In this document: positions 5,953 through 12,900 of the stretch, piece after piece
Layout of the letters: each line of letters begins with the position of its first letter
How positions within the stretch are numbered: position 1 is the stretch's first letter
Source of the DNA: a virus
IMG/VR virus record: IMGVR_UViG_3300008267_010268
Span: 1-26,187 of that record
Direction: 5' to 3' (one strand)
DNA: 26,187 nt
Notes under the pieces: model-generated
What the model was told of the DNA's origin: nothing
Seen by the model: only the letters and a program-made list of their open reading frames with translations
Databases searched by the model: none
Translations under genes and position numbers: made by a program

Positions 5953-5978
5953 AAAACCCCTCCGAAGAGGGGTTTTTT
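5953..5978. terminator. Bidirectional terminator between the small gene and tmRNA
   Basis: Stem AAAACCCCTC/GAGGGGTTTT with loop CGAA, and A/T runs on both sides. It serves the plus-strand gene ending at 5946 and the minus-strand tmRNA ending at 5993. Confidence 0.9.
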
Positions 5979-5992
5979 AATTTAACAAAGTG

Positions 5993-6367
5993 TGGAGGTA
6001 TGGGGAGTCGAACCCCTTCCTACTCATCTTAACTACTAAGCCCTACATGTTTAGGTCAACATCGATTCTCAATGTTCCGAAATATTGGTTTTTGAGCTCT
6101 TAAAACCACAAACGAGTTTTGTTTCTTTTAGGGTAGAAACCACACCGCAACTACGACTTCTGTTCCAAGGTTGTGTGTCTGCCGACCCGTTTTGTAGGCT
6201 AATCCTAGATTAGGCTACTGAAATGTTCTCCTCAGTACGGATAAGACCAACTGCAGAGAGTTTGTTGATAACGTTGTCGTTTATCATGTGAACCAGTTTT
6301 ACAAGGTTAGTTCAGCCTCGACATGCTCCGAGTAATCAACCATGCTAGTCAATTCCAAGTTACCCCC
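5993..6367 (-). ncRNA. ssrA: tmRNA (transfer-messenger RNA), one-piece, 375 nt
   Basis: tmRNA frees stalled ribosomes and adds a degradation tag to the unfinished protein. On the minus strand the 5' end GGGGGTA pairs with TACCTCC at the 3' end, giving a 7-bp acceptor stem with discriminator A; CCA is not encoded. The tRNA-like 3' half carries GGGGTTCGACTCCCC as T arm and the conserved CATGTAGGGCTTAGTAG-type region. The 5' half has GGAGCATG...CGAGG and TTGTAAAAC as in bacterial tmRNA. The tag frame ends at TAA (6210-6212). Aligning AACGAC with the E. coli tag start puts the resume codon near 6284, giving an unusually long tag of about 24 residues that starts INDNV and ends EENISVA. It has its own host-type promoter and a terminator. 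Confidence 0.95.
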
Positions 6368-6387
6368 ATATTTCAAATAACGTGATA

Positions 6388-6418
6388 CAAAGATATAAAT
6401 AGTTTATCGGTATTCCAA
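6388..6418 (-). promoter_or_regulatory. Bacteroidota-type promoter for tmRNA
   Basis: On the minus strand: TTG (6418-6416), 20 bases, TATCTTTG (6395-6388). The RNA would start about 20 bases before the mature 5' end. The upstream box lies next to the plus-strand late-type motif at 6420-6427, so the two promoters diverge from one point. Confidence 0.8.
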
Positions 6419-6419
6419 G

Positions 6420-6427
6420 TATTTATA
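6420..6427 (+). promoter_or_regulatory. Candidate late promoter TATTTATA
   Basis: TATTTATATAAAAAG, 14 bases before the ATG at 6442 and back to back with the tmRNA promoter. Confidence 0.5.
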
Positions 6428-6441
6428 TAAAAAGTTTTTTA

Positions 6442-7506
6442 ATGGAACTATATAAATCGCTTTTACAATTTCGTGATTCAAATTTAAACCCTATATTTGT
6501 TAAAGAGGCCGATGATGATAGAATTGTAAAGGTTACAAGAGTAAATGAAAAAAATAGAGGAAAGTCTTTAGTTGAATTAAGATTCACTGAGGAAGAATAT
6601 ATGAATATATTCATAGATGACAAAGACAATTACAATAATAATGCTTCAATAATCGCCGCTTGTGAAAGTAGATATTCAGGTAACTTATTTGTTGACACTT
6701 ATTGGGGTGATGATGAGATGAGACAAGGGTACACACTTCATTATCTTAATGAAGAAAATTTAACTTTATTTAAAAATATTATAAAATTGGTTAACCCTCC
6801 ACTTGCTTATTTTGAAATTGGTAATAATGAAGATGTTGGTGAATTTTTCTATCAGAATTTTAGTAATGAGGCTAGTGAAATTGGAGGTTATTATGCGGAC
6901 TATTATGACGAAACGTTAAAGGCCGGTTGTTTAGAATATGTTAATAAAAAATTATGTGGTAAATTTGATAATTTTGGAATTATTGAAAAAGAGTGTAAAG
7001 AAGTATACCTTACAACTGTTAGTAGTTTAATTTATTTTTGGGACAAAACAAAAACTCCTCACGAGGATAGTTTGATTGACATGTTTAAGAATTTCGTTGG
7101 ACAAAATAATTTAGAGTTTGACGAAGATTTATATGAGGATTATTATGCATATTGGGGCAACGAGAATTGGGATGGAGATGGGTTCAATAGAGAGGTTAAC
7201 AGAATTTTGGATAGGTTATATAATAGGTTAGTTGAGAATACAGACCCTGAAGAACTTGAAAAAATGCAAAAATTTTATAAGTTATTGGACAAACTTAACT
7301 ACGGAGCCGGTCAATGGTATAATTTTCCAGCACAAAAAACTTTTGGAAAGAAAAACGAAAATAAAATATTCAAAATTGAAGGGTTTGAAGATGGAAAAAT
7401 TAAAATATTACATAAACCTGACAAAAACAATTTTTACGGTGTCGAAAAAAGGTATGTAGAGGTTGATGATTTCTATAACTTTTTGTATCACCCTGAATTA
7501 TTTTAA
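6442..7506 (+). CDS. Unknown acidic protein, 354 aa
   Basis: No family recognised. The protein is acidic and rich in Tyr, Phe, Asn and Asp, without signal peptide or membrane span. Residues 1-60 (MELYKSLLQFRDSNLNPIF, then KVTRVNEKNRGKSLVELRF) may be a separate small beta domain. The middle (about 110-240) is predicted helical by eye. The C-terminus (LNYGAGQWYNFPAQKTF onward, ending FYNFLYHPELF) looks like a compact domain. The start follows a late-type motif by 14 bases. The gene lies between tmRNA and the M20-like peptidase with 42 bases to the next start, suggesting an accessory cytoplasmic role, but none is assigned. Confidence 0.75.
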   Translation: MELYKSLLQFRDSNLNPIFVKEADDDRIVKVTRVNEKNRGKSLVELRFTEEEYMNIFIDDKDNYNNNASIIAACESRYSGNLFVDTYWGDDEMRQGYTLHYLNEENLTLFKNIIKLVNPPLAYFEIGNNEDVGEFFYQNFSNEASEIGGYYADYYDETLKAGCLEYVNKKLCGKFDNFGIIEKECKEVYLTTVSSLIYFWDKTKTPHEDSLIDMFKNFVGQNNLEFDEDLYEDYYAYWGNENWDGDGFNREVNRILDRLYNRLVENTDPEELEKMQKFYKLLDKLNYGAGQWYNFPAQKTFGKKNENKIFKIEGFEDGKIKILHKPDKNNFYGVEKRYVEVDDFYNFLYHPELF

Positions 7507-7535
7507 ATTAATTTTATTTATTCACAAACTTGACC

Positions 7536-7543
7536 TATCTTTG
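7536..7543 (+). promoter_or_regulatory. Bacteroidota-type -7 box before the peptidase gene
   Basis: TATCTTTG five bases before the ATG at 7549. The upstream box is poor (TTTT at the expected distance), so this is a weaker promoter. If used, the message would be leaderless. Confidence 0.5.
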
Positions 7544-7548
7544 TCAAT

Positions 7549-8376
7549 ATGCAAAGAGACCTAAATTTACTTAAATCTGTTTTATCCGTACCAACAAAAA
7601 CTTATCAAGAAGATTTGATGATTGAGTTTTTGATTGATTGGTTAACCAAAAATAACATTGAATATTCTGTTGATGAACATTGGAATGTTTATGCGACAAA
7701 GGGTGAAACTACAGATGATAATTTTTATTATCCTTGTGTAGTTGCTCACACCGATACCGTACATGATATCGATGTTATTAATATTAGAGAAGAAGAACTG
7801 GAAAACTATCAAGGTGAAATAAAACCATCCCTGAAAGCTTATAACGATTTCGGTAGACCGACCGGTATTGGTGGTGATAATAAATGTGGTGTTTTTGCTT
7901 GTTTGGAATTATTAAAAGAACTTGACCATTTAAAGGCTGTGTTTTTTGTTTCAGAAGAAACAGGATGTCACGGTTCAAGAAAGGCTGACCCAAATTTCTT
8001 TTCTGACGTTGGTTATGCGATTCAATTTGACGCTCCGTTTAACTGGATGGTAACTGAGTTTTGTATGGGGGTTAAATTGTTTGAAAAATCAGAAGAATTC
8101 TTTAAAAAATGTGACAATGTAATAAAAGAAACATTCCAAGGTAGACAAAAGTATGGGTCTCATCCTTATACCGACGTTTACGCACTAAAGAATAAGTTTG
8201 ATTTCTCTTGTATAAACATTTCAATTGGATATTACAATTATCACACTGAAGAAGAATACGTTGTGATTGAGGACACTTTCAATGGTGTTGATACAGGTAA
8301 AAAAATGATTGAGTCATTGGGTAATAAAAAATATTATTTGACCCCTCGTAAGGATTCTCAGTTTTTACTTTTCTAA
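7549..8376 (+). CDS. M20-like zinc metallopeptidase, 275 aa
   Basis: A peptidase of the dizinc M20/M28/M42 clan (aminopeptidase or tripeptidase type). The five metal-site elements appear in order: H67-T-D69 (VVAHTDT), D110 in GIGGDNKCG, the catalytic E136-E137 (FVSEETG), D161 (QFDAP), and H232 (YYNYHTEEEY). The glycine-rich segment around D110 is close to peptidase T. At 275 residues it lacks the extra dimerisation domain of full M20 enzymes (about 400), so it is closer in size to a single catalytic core. No signal peptide, so cytoplasmic. It may trim peptides released by Clp-type proteolysis; this link is an inference from the neighbouring tmRNA and Clp genes. Confidence 0.82.
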   Translation: MQRDLNLLKSVLSVPTKTYQEDLMIEFLIDWLTKNNIEYSVDEHWNVYATKGETTDDNFYYPCVVAHTDTVHDIDVINIREEELENYQGEIKPSLKAYNDFGRPTGIGGDNKCGVFACLELLKELDHLKAVFFVSEETGCHGSRKADPNFFSDVGYAIQFDAPFNWMVTEFCMGVKLFEKSEEFFKKCDNVIKETFQGRQKYGSHPYTDVYALKNKFDFSCINISIGYYNYHTEEEYVVIEDTFNGVDTGKKMIESLGNKKYYLTPRKDSQFLLF

Positions 8377-8378
8377 GA

Positions 8379-8386
8379 TATTTATA
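8379..8386 (+). promoter_or_regulatory. Candidate late promoter TATTTATA
   Basis: ATATTTATAAAAAAAA directly after the peptidase stop codon, 12 bases before the ATG at 8399. Confidence 0.5.
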
Positions 8387-8398
8387 AAAAAAAATATC

Positions 8399-8776
8399 AT
8401 GGGAAAAGTTATAAGATTGTCAGAATCCGATTTGGAAAAAATAGTACAAAAAGTAATTGAGGAACAAGAAACCCAAGAAGGTTTAGGTGACATATACCAA
8501 GGTTTAAAGGGTGTTTGGAGAGGAGAAGGTTATGATTATTTTAAATACTTAAGTTCTTTAAGAGGTATTACTCGTAAATTAAAAAAATTAGATGAACCTA
8601 ATGTTAGAGTCATGGGCGATTTATATCAACTCAGGACTAAAGTGGATACATCTAAAATGCCAACGGATAAAAAAAGTAATTTACTTAATACTATCGACGC
8701 TGCTATGGACCACTTCAAATCTTATTCAACTCTGATTAATAAAATTGAACAACTATCAACACAAAAATTAGCATAA
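8399..8776 (+). CDS. Small helical protein with candidate capsid-targeting N-terminus, 125 aa
   Basis: Residues 1-23 (MGKVIRLSESDLEKIV... ending VIEEQ) are the second copy of the N-terminal sequence seen at 5587-5946; I-E-E before Gln23 fits the IxE rule of T4-type prohead proteases. The remaining residues are a separate, mostly helical sequence (LKGVWRGEGYDYFKYL, LYQLRTKVDTSKMP, NTIDAAMDHFKSYSTLINKI) with no recognised family. The pattern of one shared signal on unrelated bodies is what T4 internal proteins show. It is preceded by a late-type motif and ends at a terminator shared with the convergent Clp gene. Confidence 0.8.
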   Translation: MGKVIRLSESDLEKIVQKVIEEQETQEGLGDIYQGLKGVWRGEGYDYFKYLSSLRGITRKLKKLDEPNVRVMGDLYQLRTKVDTSKMPTDKKSNLLNTIDAAMDHFKSYSTLINKIEQLSTQKLA

Positions 8777-8804
8777 AAAAAAGGGGATTTATTCCCCTTT
8801 TTTC
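8777..8804. terminator. Bidirectional terminator between convergent genes
   Basis: Stem GGGGA/TCCCC with loop TTTAT, flanked by A6 and T6. It overlaps the stop codon of the Clp gene (8789-8791) and can end transcripts from both sides. Confidence 0.85.
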
Positions 8805-10834
8805 TTTCTTGGTTTTTTAACCGTAATAGGTTTATTTTCAATAATATTTATTTCTTTATTGTCTACAGATAGTCGATATTCTCCATTTTCGATAATATTG
8901 CCCTTTAGAACTTCTTCAGAAATATAGTCTTCAATTTTATCTTGAATGGCTCTCTTAAGAGGCCTAGCTCCAAACTGCTCGTCAAAACCAACTTCAGATA
9001 TTAGTTCAACAACATTTTCTTCGTAAGAAATATTGTATTTTAAATTTACTAAACGCTTACAAAGTTTATCAAGTTCAAGTTTAACAATTTGTTGTATGTC
9101 TTCTTTTTTCAAATTGTTAAATACAATAACCTCATCAATACGATTTAAAAATTCAGGAGCGAAAAACTTTTGAAGTTCTTTTTTAAGAACATCTCTCTTA
9201 TATTCTTCCTCAATATAAGAGTTAACACTCTTAAAACCAATTCCAGCACCGAACTCTTGTAATTTTTTGGCTCCAATATTCGAGGTCATAATAATGACAC
9301 AATTTTTAAAGTTGATTTTTCTTCCCAATCCATCGGTTACGTGACCATCGTCTAACACCTGAAGTAAGGTTGAAAAAATATCCTTATTGGCTTTTTCAAT
9401 CTCATCAAATAATATAACCGAATATGGTTTATTCTTAACTTGTTCTGTCAACTGCCCGCCTTCATCATAACCAACATATCCTGGAGGAGCTCCAATCAAT
9501 CGAGATATTGTATGTTTCTCTTGGAATTCGGACATATCAATTCTGATAAGATTATCTTCACTACCAAAAATTTGTTTTGCAAGTTCTTTTGCTAACAATG
9601 TTTTTCCAATACCTGTAGAACCTAAGAATATGAATGAACCAATTGGTTTGTTTGGGTCCTTAATCCCTAATCTATTTCTTCTAATTGATTTGGCGATTTT
9701 AGATACTGCGGAATCCTGACCAATAACCTTTCCTGAAAGTTCCTCCTCTAATGACGCCAATTTTTTGGTTTCATCTGAATTTAATTTAGAGATAGGTATT
9801 TTGGTCATATTTGATACCGTTTCATAAACTAAATCAGTGGTTATTTCCTTTTTTTGTAATATCAAATCATCATCGAATTTCTTTTTCTCATCCTCTAGTT
9901 TCCCCAAAATTTTCTTTTCCTTATCCCTAAGGTTTGCCGCTTCTTCATAGTTTTGTTTCTTAACAACTTCTATTTTTTGTTGTTTTATTTCGGCGGCTTG
10001 TTGTTTTAGTTGGTCAATTACTTCGGGTACTTTAATCTCAACTTGACTTCTGGCACCCACTTCGTCGATAATGTCGAAAGCCTTATCAGGGAATTCTCTA
10101 TCTGTAATATATCGCTCAGCCAAATCAACGCATAGGGTTAAAATTTCGTCAGAATATTTAACTTTGTGATAATTTTCATACTTATCCTTGATATTTTTCA
10201 AAATAAGAAATGTCTCATGTTTTGTTGCAGAATCAACAATAACTTTTTGAAATCTCCTTTCTAAAGCCCCATCCTTCTCAAAATTCTTTCTATACTCATC
10301 CAACGTCGTTGCTCCGACACATTGAATCTCCCCACGGGCAAGTGCTGGTTTAAATATGTTGGACGCATCTAACGAACCTGATGAATTTCCGGCACCAACT
10401 ATTGTATGAATTTCATCAATAAAAACAATAATATTTGGTGACGATTGTAATTCTTCGATGATAACCTTCATTCTTTCTTCAAACTGACCACGATACTTAG
10501 TTCCCGCAACAATCGATGTCATATCTAAAGATACAATTCTTTTGTCCATAAGATTTCTAGGGCAATCTCCATTGAAAATTTTAATGGCTAATCCCTCAAC
10601 AATAGCGGTTTTACCACAACCTGGTTCACCAATGATGATTGGATTGTTCTTTTTTCTTCTCGCCAAAATCTGAGCGATTCTTGTTATCTCTCTTTCTCTA
10701 CCAATAACAGGGTCTAATTTACCTTCCTCAGCTAGTTTTATTAAATCTCTACTGAAATTATCAAGGACTGGAGTTGACGAATCTCCTTTTGATTTGCTTT
10801 TGCTCTTTCCGTCATTATCCATTGGTTCGGTCAT
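8789..10834 (-). CDS. ClpC-like AAA+ unfoldase lacking the N-domain, 681 aa
   Basis: A two-ring ATPase that unfolds proteins and feeds them to a protease. D1 has Walker A GEPGCGKT (69-76), pore loop AGTKYRGQFEER (110-121) and Walker B FIDE (138-141). A ClpC-type UVR middle segment (YEEAANLRDKEKK) lies around 290-325. D2 has Walker A GSTGIGKT (405-412), pore loop GYVGYDEGG (452-460), Walker B FDE (476-478) and sensor region TSNIGA. GIGF at 531-534 matches the IGF/VGF loop that docks on ClpP. The usual 150-residue N-domain, which binds adaptors such as MecA, is replaced by about 25 polar Ser/Lys residues; normal ClpC is about 800-850 aa. No ClpP is present in the window, so host ClpP would be the partner. 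The gene runs opposite to its neighbours. Confidence 0.93.
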   Translation of the reverse strand: MTEPMDNDGKSKSKSKGDSSTPVLDNFSRDLIKLAEEGKLDPVIGREREITRIAQILARRKKNNPIIIGEPGCGKTAIVEGLAIKIFNGDCPRNLMDKRIVSLDMTSIVAGTKYRGQFEERMKVIIEELQSSPNIIVFIDEIHTIVGAGNSSGSLDASNIFKPALARGEIQCVGATTLDEYRKNFEKDGALERRFQKVIVDSATKHETFLILKNIKDKYENYHKVKYSDEILTLCVDLAERYITDREFPDKAFDIIDEVGARSQVEIKVPEVIDQLKQQAAEIKQQKIEVVKKQNYEEAANLRDKEKKILGKLEDEKKKFDDDLILQKKEITTDLVYETVSNMTKIPISKLNSDETKKLASLEEELSGKVIGQDSAVSKIAKSIRRNRLGIKDPNKPIGSFIFLGSTGIGKTLLAKELAKQIFGSEDNLIRIDMSEFQEKHTISRLIGAPPGYVGYDEGGQLTEQVKNKPYSVILFDEIEKANKDIFSTLLQVLDDGHVTDGLGRKINFKNCVIIMTSNIGAKKLQEFGAGIGFKSVNSYIEEEYKRDVLKKELQKFFAPEFLNRIDEVIVFNNLKKEDIQQIVKLELDKLCKRLVNLKYNISYEENVVELISEVGFDEQFGARPLKRAIQDKIEDYISEEVLKGNIIENGEYRLSVDNKEINIIENKPITVKKPRKKKGE

Positions 10835-10881
10835 AACTATTTTTTTTTTAATAATAACAATTATTTTTTAAAAAAAAAGTT

Positions 10882-11124
10882 ATGGGAATAATCAAAGAAG
10901 AAATTATCGGAACAAAAATTATTAATGAAATTCAGTCAAGTAATCTTAAAAAAACTGAATATGATACTGAAACCAAAAAAATGTTGGTTGAGTTCAATAC
11001 AGGTGCGAAATATGAATACTCTGAGGTCCCCCACCAAGTTTATACTCAGTTTAGAATGTCAGAATCACAAGGAAAATTTTTTAATTCAAAGATTTCTAAG
11101 ACGTATAAATATAGAAAAATTTAA
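10882..11124 (+). CDS. KTSC-domain protein, 80 aa
   Basis: Residues 17-78 form a KTSC domain, a small fold related to the C-terminus of lysyl-tRNA synthetase: SSNLKKTEYDTETKKMLVEF, a GAKYEYSEVP strand pair, and FFNSKISKTYKY at the end. The domain is common in phages and plasmids and its biochemical role is not established. The gene is divergent from clpC-like with 47 bases between starts and lies 30 bases before the next gene. The 47-base gap is almost pure A/T, and I see no clear promoter box in it. Confidence 0.8.
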   Translation: MGIIKEEIIGTKIINEIQSSNLKKTEYDTETKKMLVEFNTGAKYEYSEVPHQVYTQFRMSESQGKFFNSKISKTYKYRKI

Positions 11125-11142
11125 CAATTAACACTACTCAAA

Positions 11143-11150
11143 TATTTATC
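11143..11150 (+). promoter_or_regulatory. Late-type motif TATTTATC
   Basis: AATATTTATCTCTG, only 4 bases before the ATG at 11155; the last motif base is C rather than A. Confidence 0.4.
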
Positions 11151-11154
11151 TCTG

Positions 11155-12831
11155 ATGAGTAGTTTAAAAGATATTCTTTCAAGTTTTCATCTACAAGATG
11201 AACTGAATCCAAAAATTTGGTCCAAAGACGGACAAAAAATGAATCCAAAGGTCCGTGAAAGACTATTGGAGATAACCAATGACTTTGTAGAATTTTTGGG
11301 TGTTGACATCATTGTTACTGATGTGATAATGACAGGTTCACTGGCCAATTATAATTGGTCAAAATTTTCTGATATTGATTTACACATAGTTGCAAATTTT
11401 TCTCAATTCTCAGAAGAACAATTACCTCTATATGAAGAGTTATTTAAACTTAAAAAAACTTTATATAACGACAAACATAATATAAAGATTTTCGGTTATG
11501 ACGTTGAGTTATACGTTCAAAATGAAACTGAAATTCATTTTAGTAGTGGCGTTTATTCCGTGTTGTTTGATGAATGGAGTAACGAACCTAAAAAAGAATC
11601 AGTTAAAGTTGATAAAGAACTTATTAAAGTTAAATCACAACAATGGATGGATATTATTGATAGTGTGATTGAAAATGCGTCTGATGAGCCATTAGAAAGG
11701 GCTAAAAAAATAATAAAAAAATATAAAGATAAGTTAAAAAAATATAGAACATGCGGTTTAGAAAAGGATGGGGAATATTCAGATGAGAATTTGGTCTTTA
11801 AAGTTCTAAGAAGAAATGGATATATTGAAAAATTATTTAATTTTGAAAACCAACACACCGATAAACAACTGTCTTTAAAAGAACAAGAGGAGGATGAGGA
11901 ATATTCAAATGTCATATCTAGTTTAGTTGATTTATCGAAAAAAAATATAACATTAATTAACGAACCAAAACCAAAAGGTCAAAAAACTTTTAATCCTGAT
12001 ACTGAAATACTCCAAAATGCTTTAATTTTAATGGGTTATCCTTTACCTAAATTTGGAGTTGACGGTAAATTTGGAAAAGAAACACAAACTGCCGTAGAAT
12101 CTTTCGAAGATGAAAATGGGTTGAATGTTGACGGAAAAGTTGATTCAAATGATTTCAAAAAAATGTCAGAAGTTATTTTTAAAAGAAAACCTGTTAAAAG
12201 TTTAGAACCTATAAAATCAAAGGAAACCGAATTAATTGTTAAAAAAGAACCAAAAATTGTTGTTCCATCAGGTTCAGTTGATTTTAGACAAATTACAAGA
12301 AATGTAATCAACAATTTGGAAGGTGGTTATTATAATCCAAATTGGCATAGTACAAAAGGAATGGGAAGGTCTGGTGAAACCATGTTTGGAATCGATAGGA
12401 GACACGGAGGTAAATACAATACAAGCGCACCTGGAATTAAATTTTGGAGTATAATTGATAAAAATAAAAATCCAAAAACTTGGAAATATAATTATAGAGG
12501 AGGAAGTTTGGAGGGAGAATTAACTGATTTAGTTGTTGATATAATTCAGCCATTCTATAATGAATTCAAGGATAGATATCTTTCACCTGAAGCTAAAAAA
12601 ATTGTTGATAGCGACTCAAGATTAACTTTCCATTTCGCTTATGCTGTTTGGAATGGTCCAGGATGGTTTAGAAAATTTGCAAGAGTTATTAATAAATCAG
12701 TTGAGAAAGGTCAAACTAATCCAAATATACTAGCAAAAACCGCAATTAGAAGTAGAGTTGATAGTGGTAATAGTTTGATTGCTAAGGGTGGTAGAAAGAT
12801 TGATGACGTTCTTGGAATTAACGCGGCTTAA
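11155..12831 (+). CDS. Nucleotidyltransferase / peptidoglycan-binding / lysozyme-like fusion, 558 aa
   Basis: Three domains can be seen. Residues about 10-180 are a polymerase-beta-type nucleotidyltransferase of a kind found in marine phages: G61-S62 in MTGSLANYNWSKFSDIDLHI with metal ligands D73 and D75, then FGYDVELYVQ (third carboxylate) and HFSSGVYSV. Residues about 180-260 are a charged helical linker. Residues about 280-342 are a PG_binding_1 domain (LQNALILMGY, GVDGKFGKETQTAVESF). Residues about 375-558 resemble GH108-type muramidases: NLEGGYYNP with the EGGY catalytic-Glu motif, then GETMFGIDRRHGG and FAYAVWNGPGWFRKFARVIN. Joining a nucleotidyltransferase to a wall hydrolase is unusual. 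It may be a virion protein that opens the wall and also acts inside the cell, or the first domain may have a structural role. Confidence 0.82.
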   Translation: MSSLKDILSSFHLQDELNPKIWSKDGQKMNPKVRERLLEITNDFVEFLGVDIIVTDVIMTGSLANYNWSKFSDIDLHIVANFSQFSEEQLPLYEELFKLKKTLYNDKHNIKIFGYDVELYVQNETEIHFSSGVYSVLFDEWSNEPKKESVKVDKELIKVKSQQWMDIIDSVIENASDEPLERAKKIIKKYKDKLKKYRTCGLEKDGEYSDENLVFKVLRRNGYIEKLFNFENQHTDKQLSLKEQEEDEEYSNVISSLVDLSKKNITLINEPKPKGQKTFNPDTEILQNALILMGYPLPKFGVDGKFGKETQTAVESFEDENGLNVDGKVDSNDFKKMSEVIFKRKPVKSLEPIKSKETELIVKKEPKIVVPSGSVDFRQITRNVINNLEGGYYNPNWHSTKGMGRSGETMFGIDRRHGGKYNTSAPGIKFWSIIDKNKNPKTWKYNYRGGSLEGELTDLVVDIIQPFYNEFKDRYLSPEAKKIVDSDSRLTFHFAYAVWNGPGWFRKFARVINKSVEKGQTNPNILAKTAIRSRVDSGNSLIAKGGRKIDDVLGINAA

Positions 12832-12843
12832 TTTAAAATTAAA

Positions 12844-12869
12844 TATTTATATTTCGCCGTATATTTATA
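12844..12869 (+). promoter_or_regulatory. Double late-type motif TATTTATA
   Basis: Two exact copies at 12844-12851 and 12862-12869, 31 bases before the ATG at 12901. Duplication suggests a strong late promoter for the four-gene operon that follows. Confidence 0.55.
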
Positions 12870-12900
12870 TATAAAAATTAATTTTTTAAAAAAAAACAAA

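Noticed and set aside
7232-7459. Separate 75-aa gene inside the 354-aa gene
   Set aside because: It lies wholly within a well-formed longer frame and has no recognisable pattern or own promoter.
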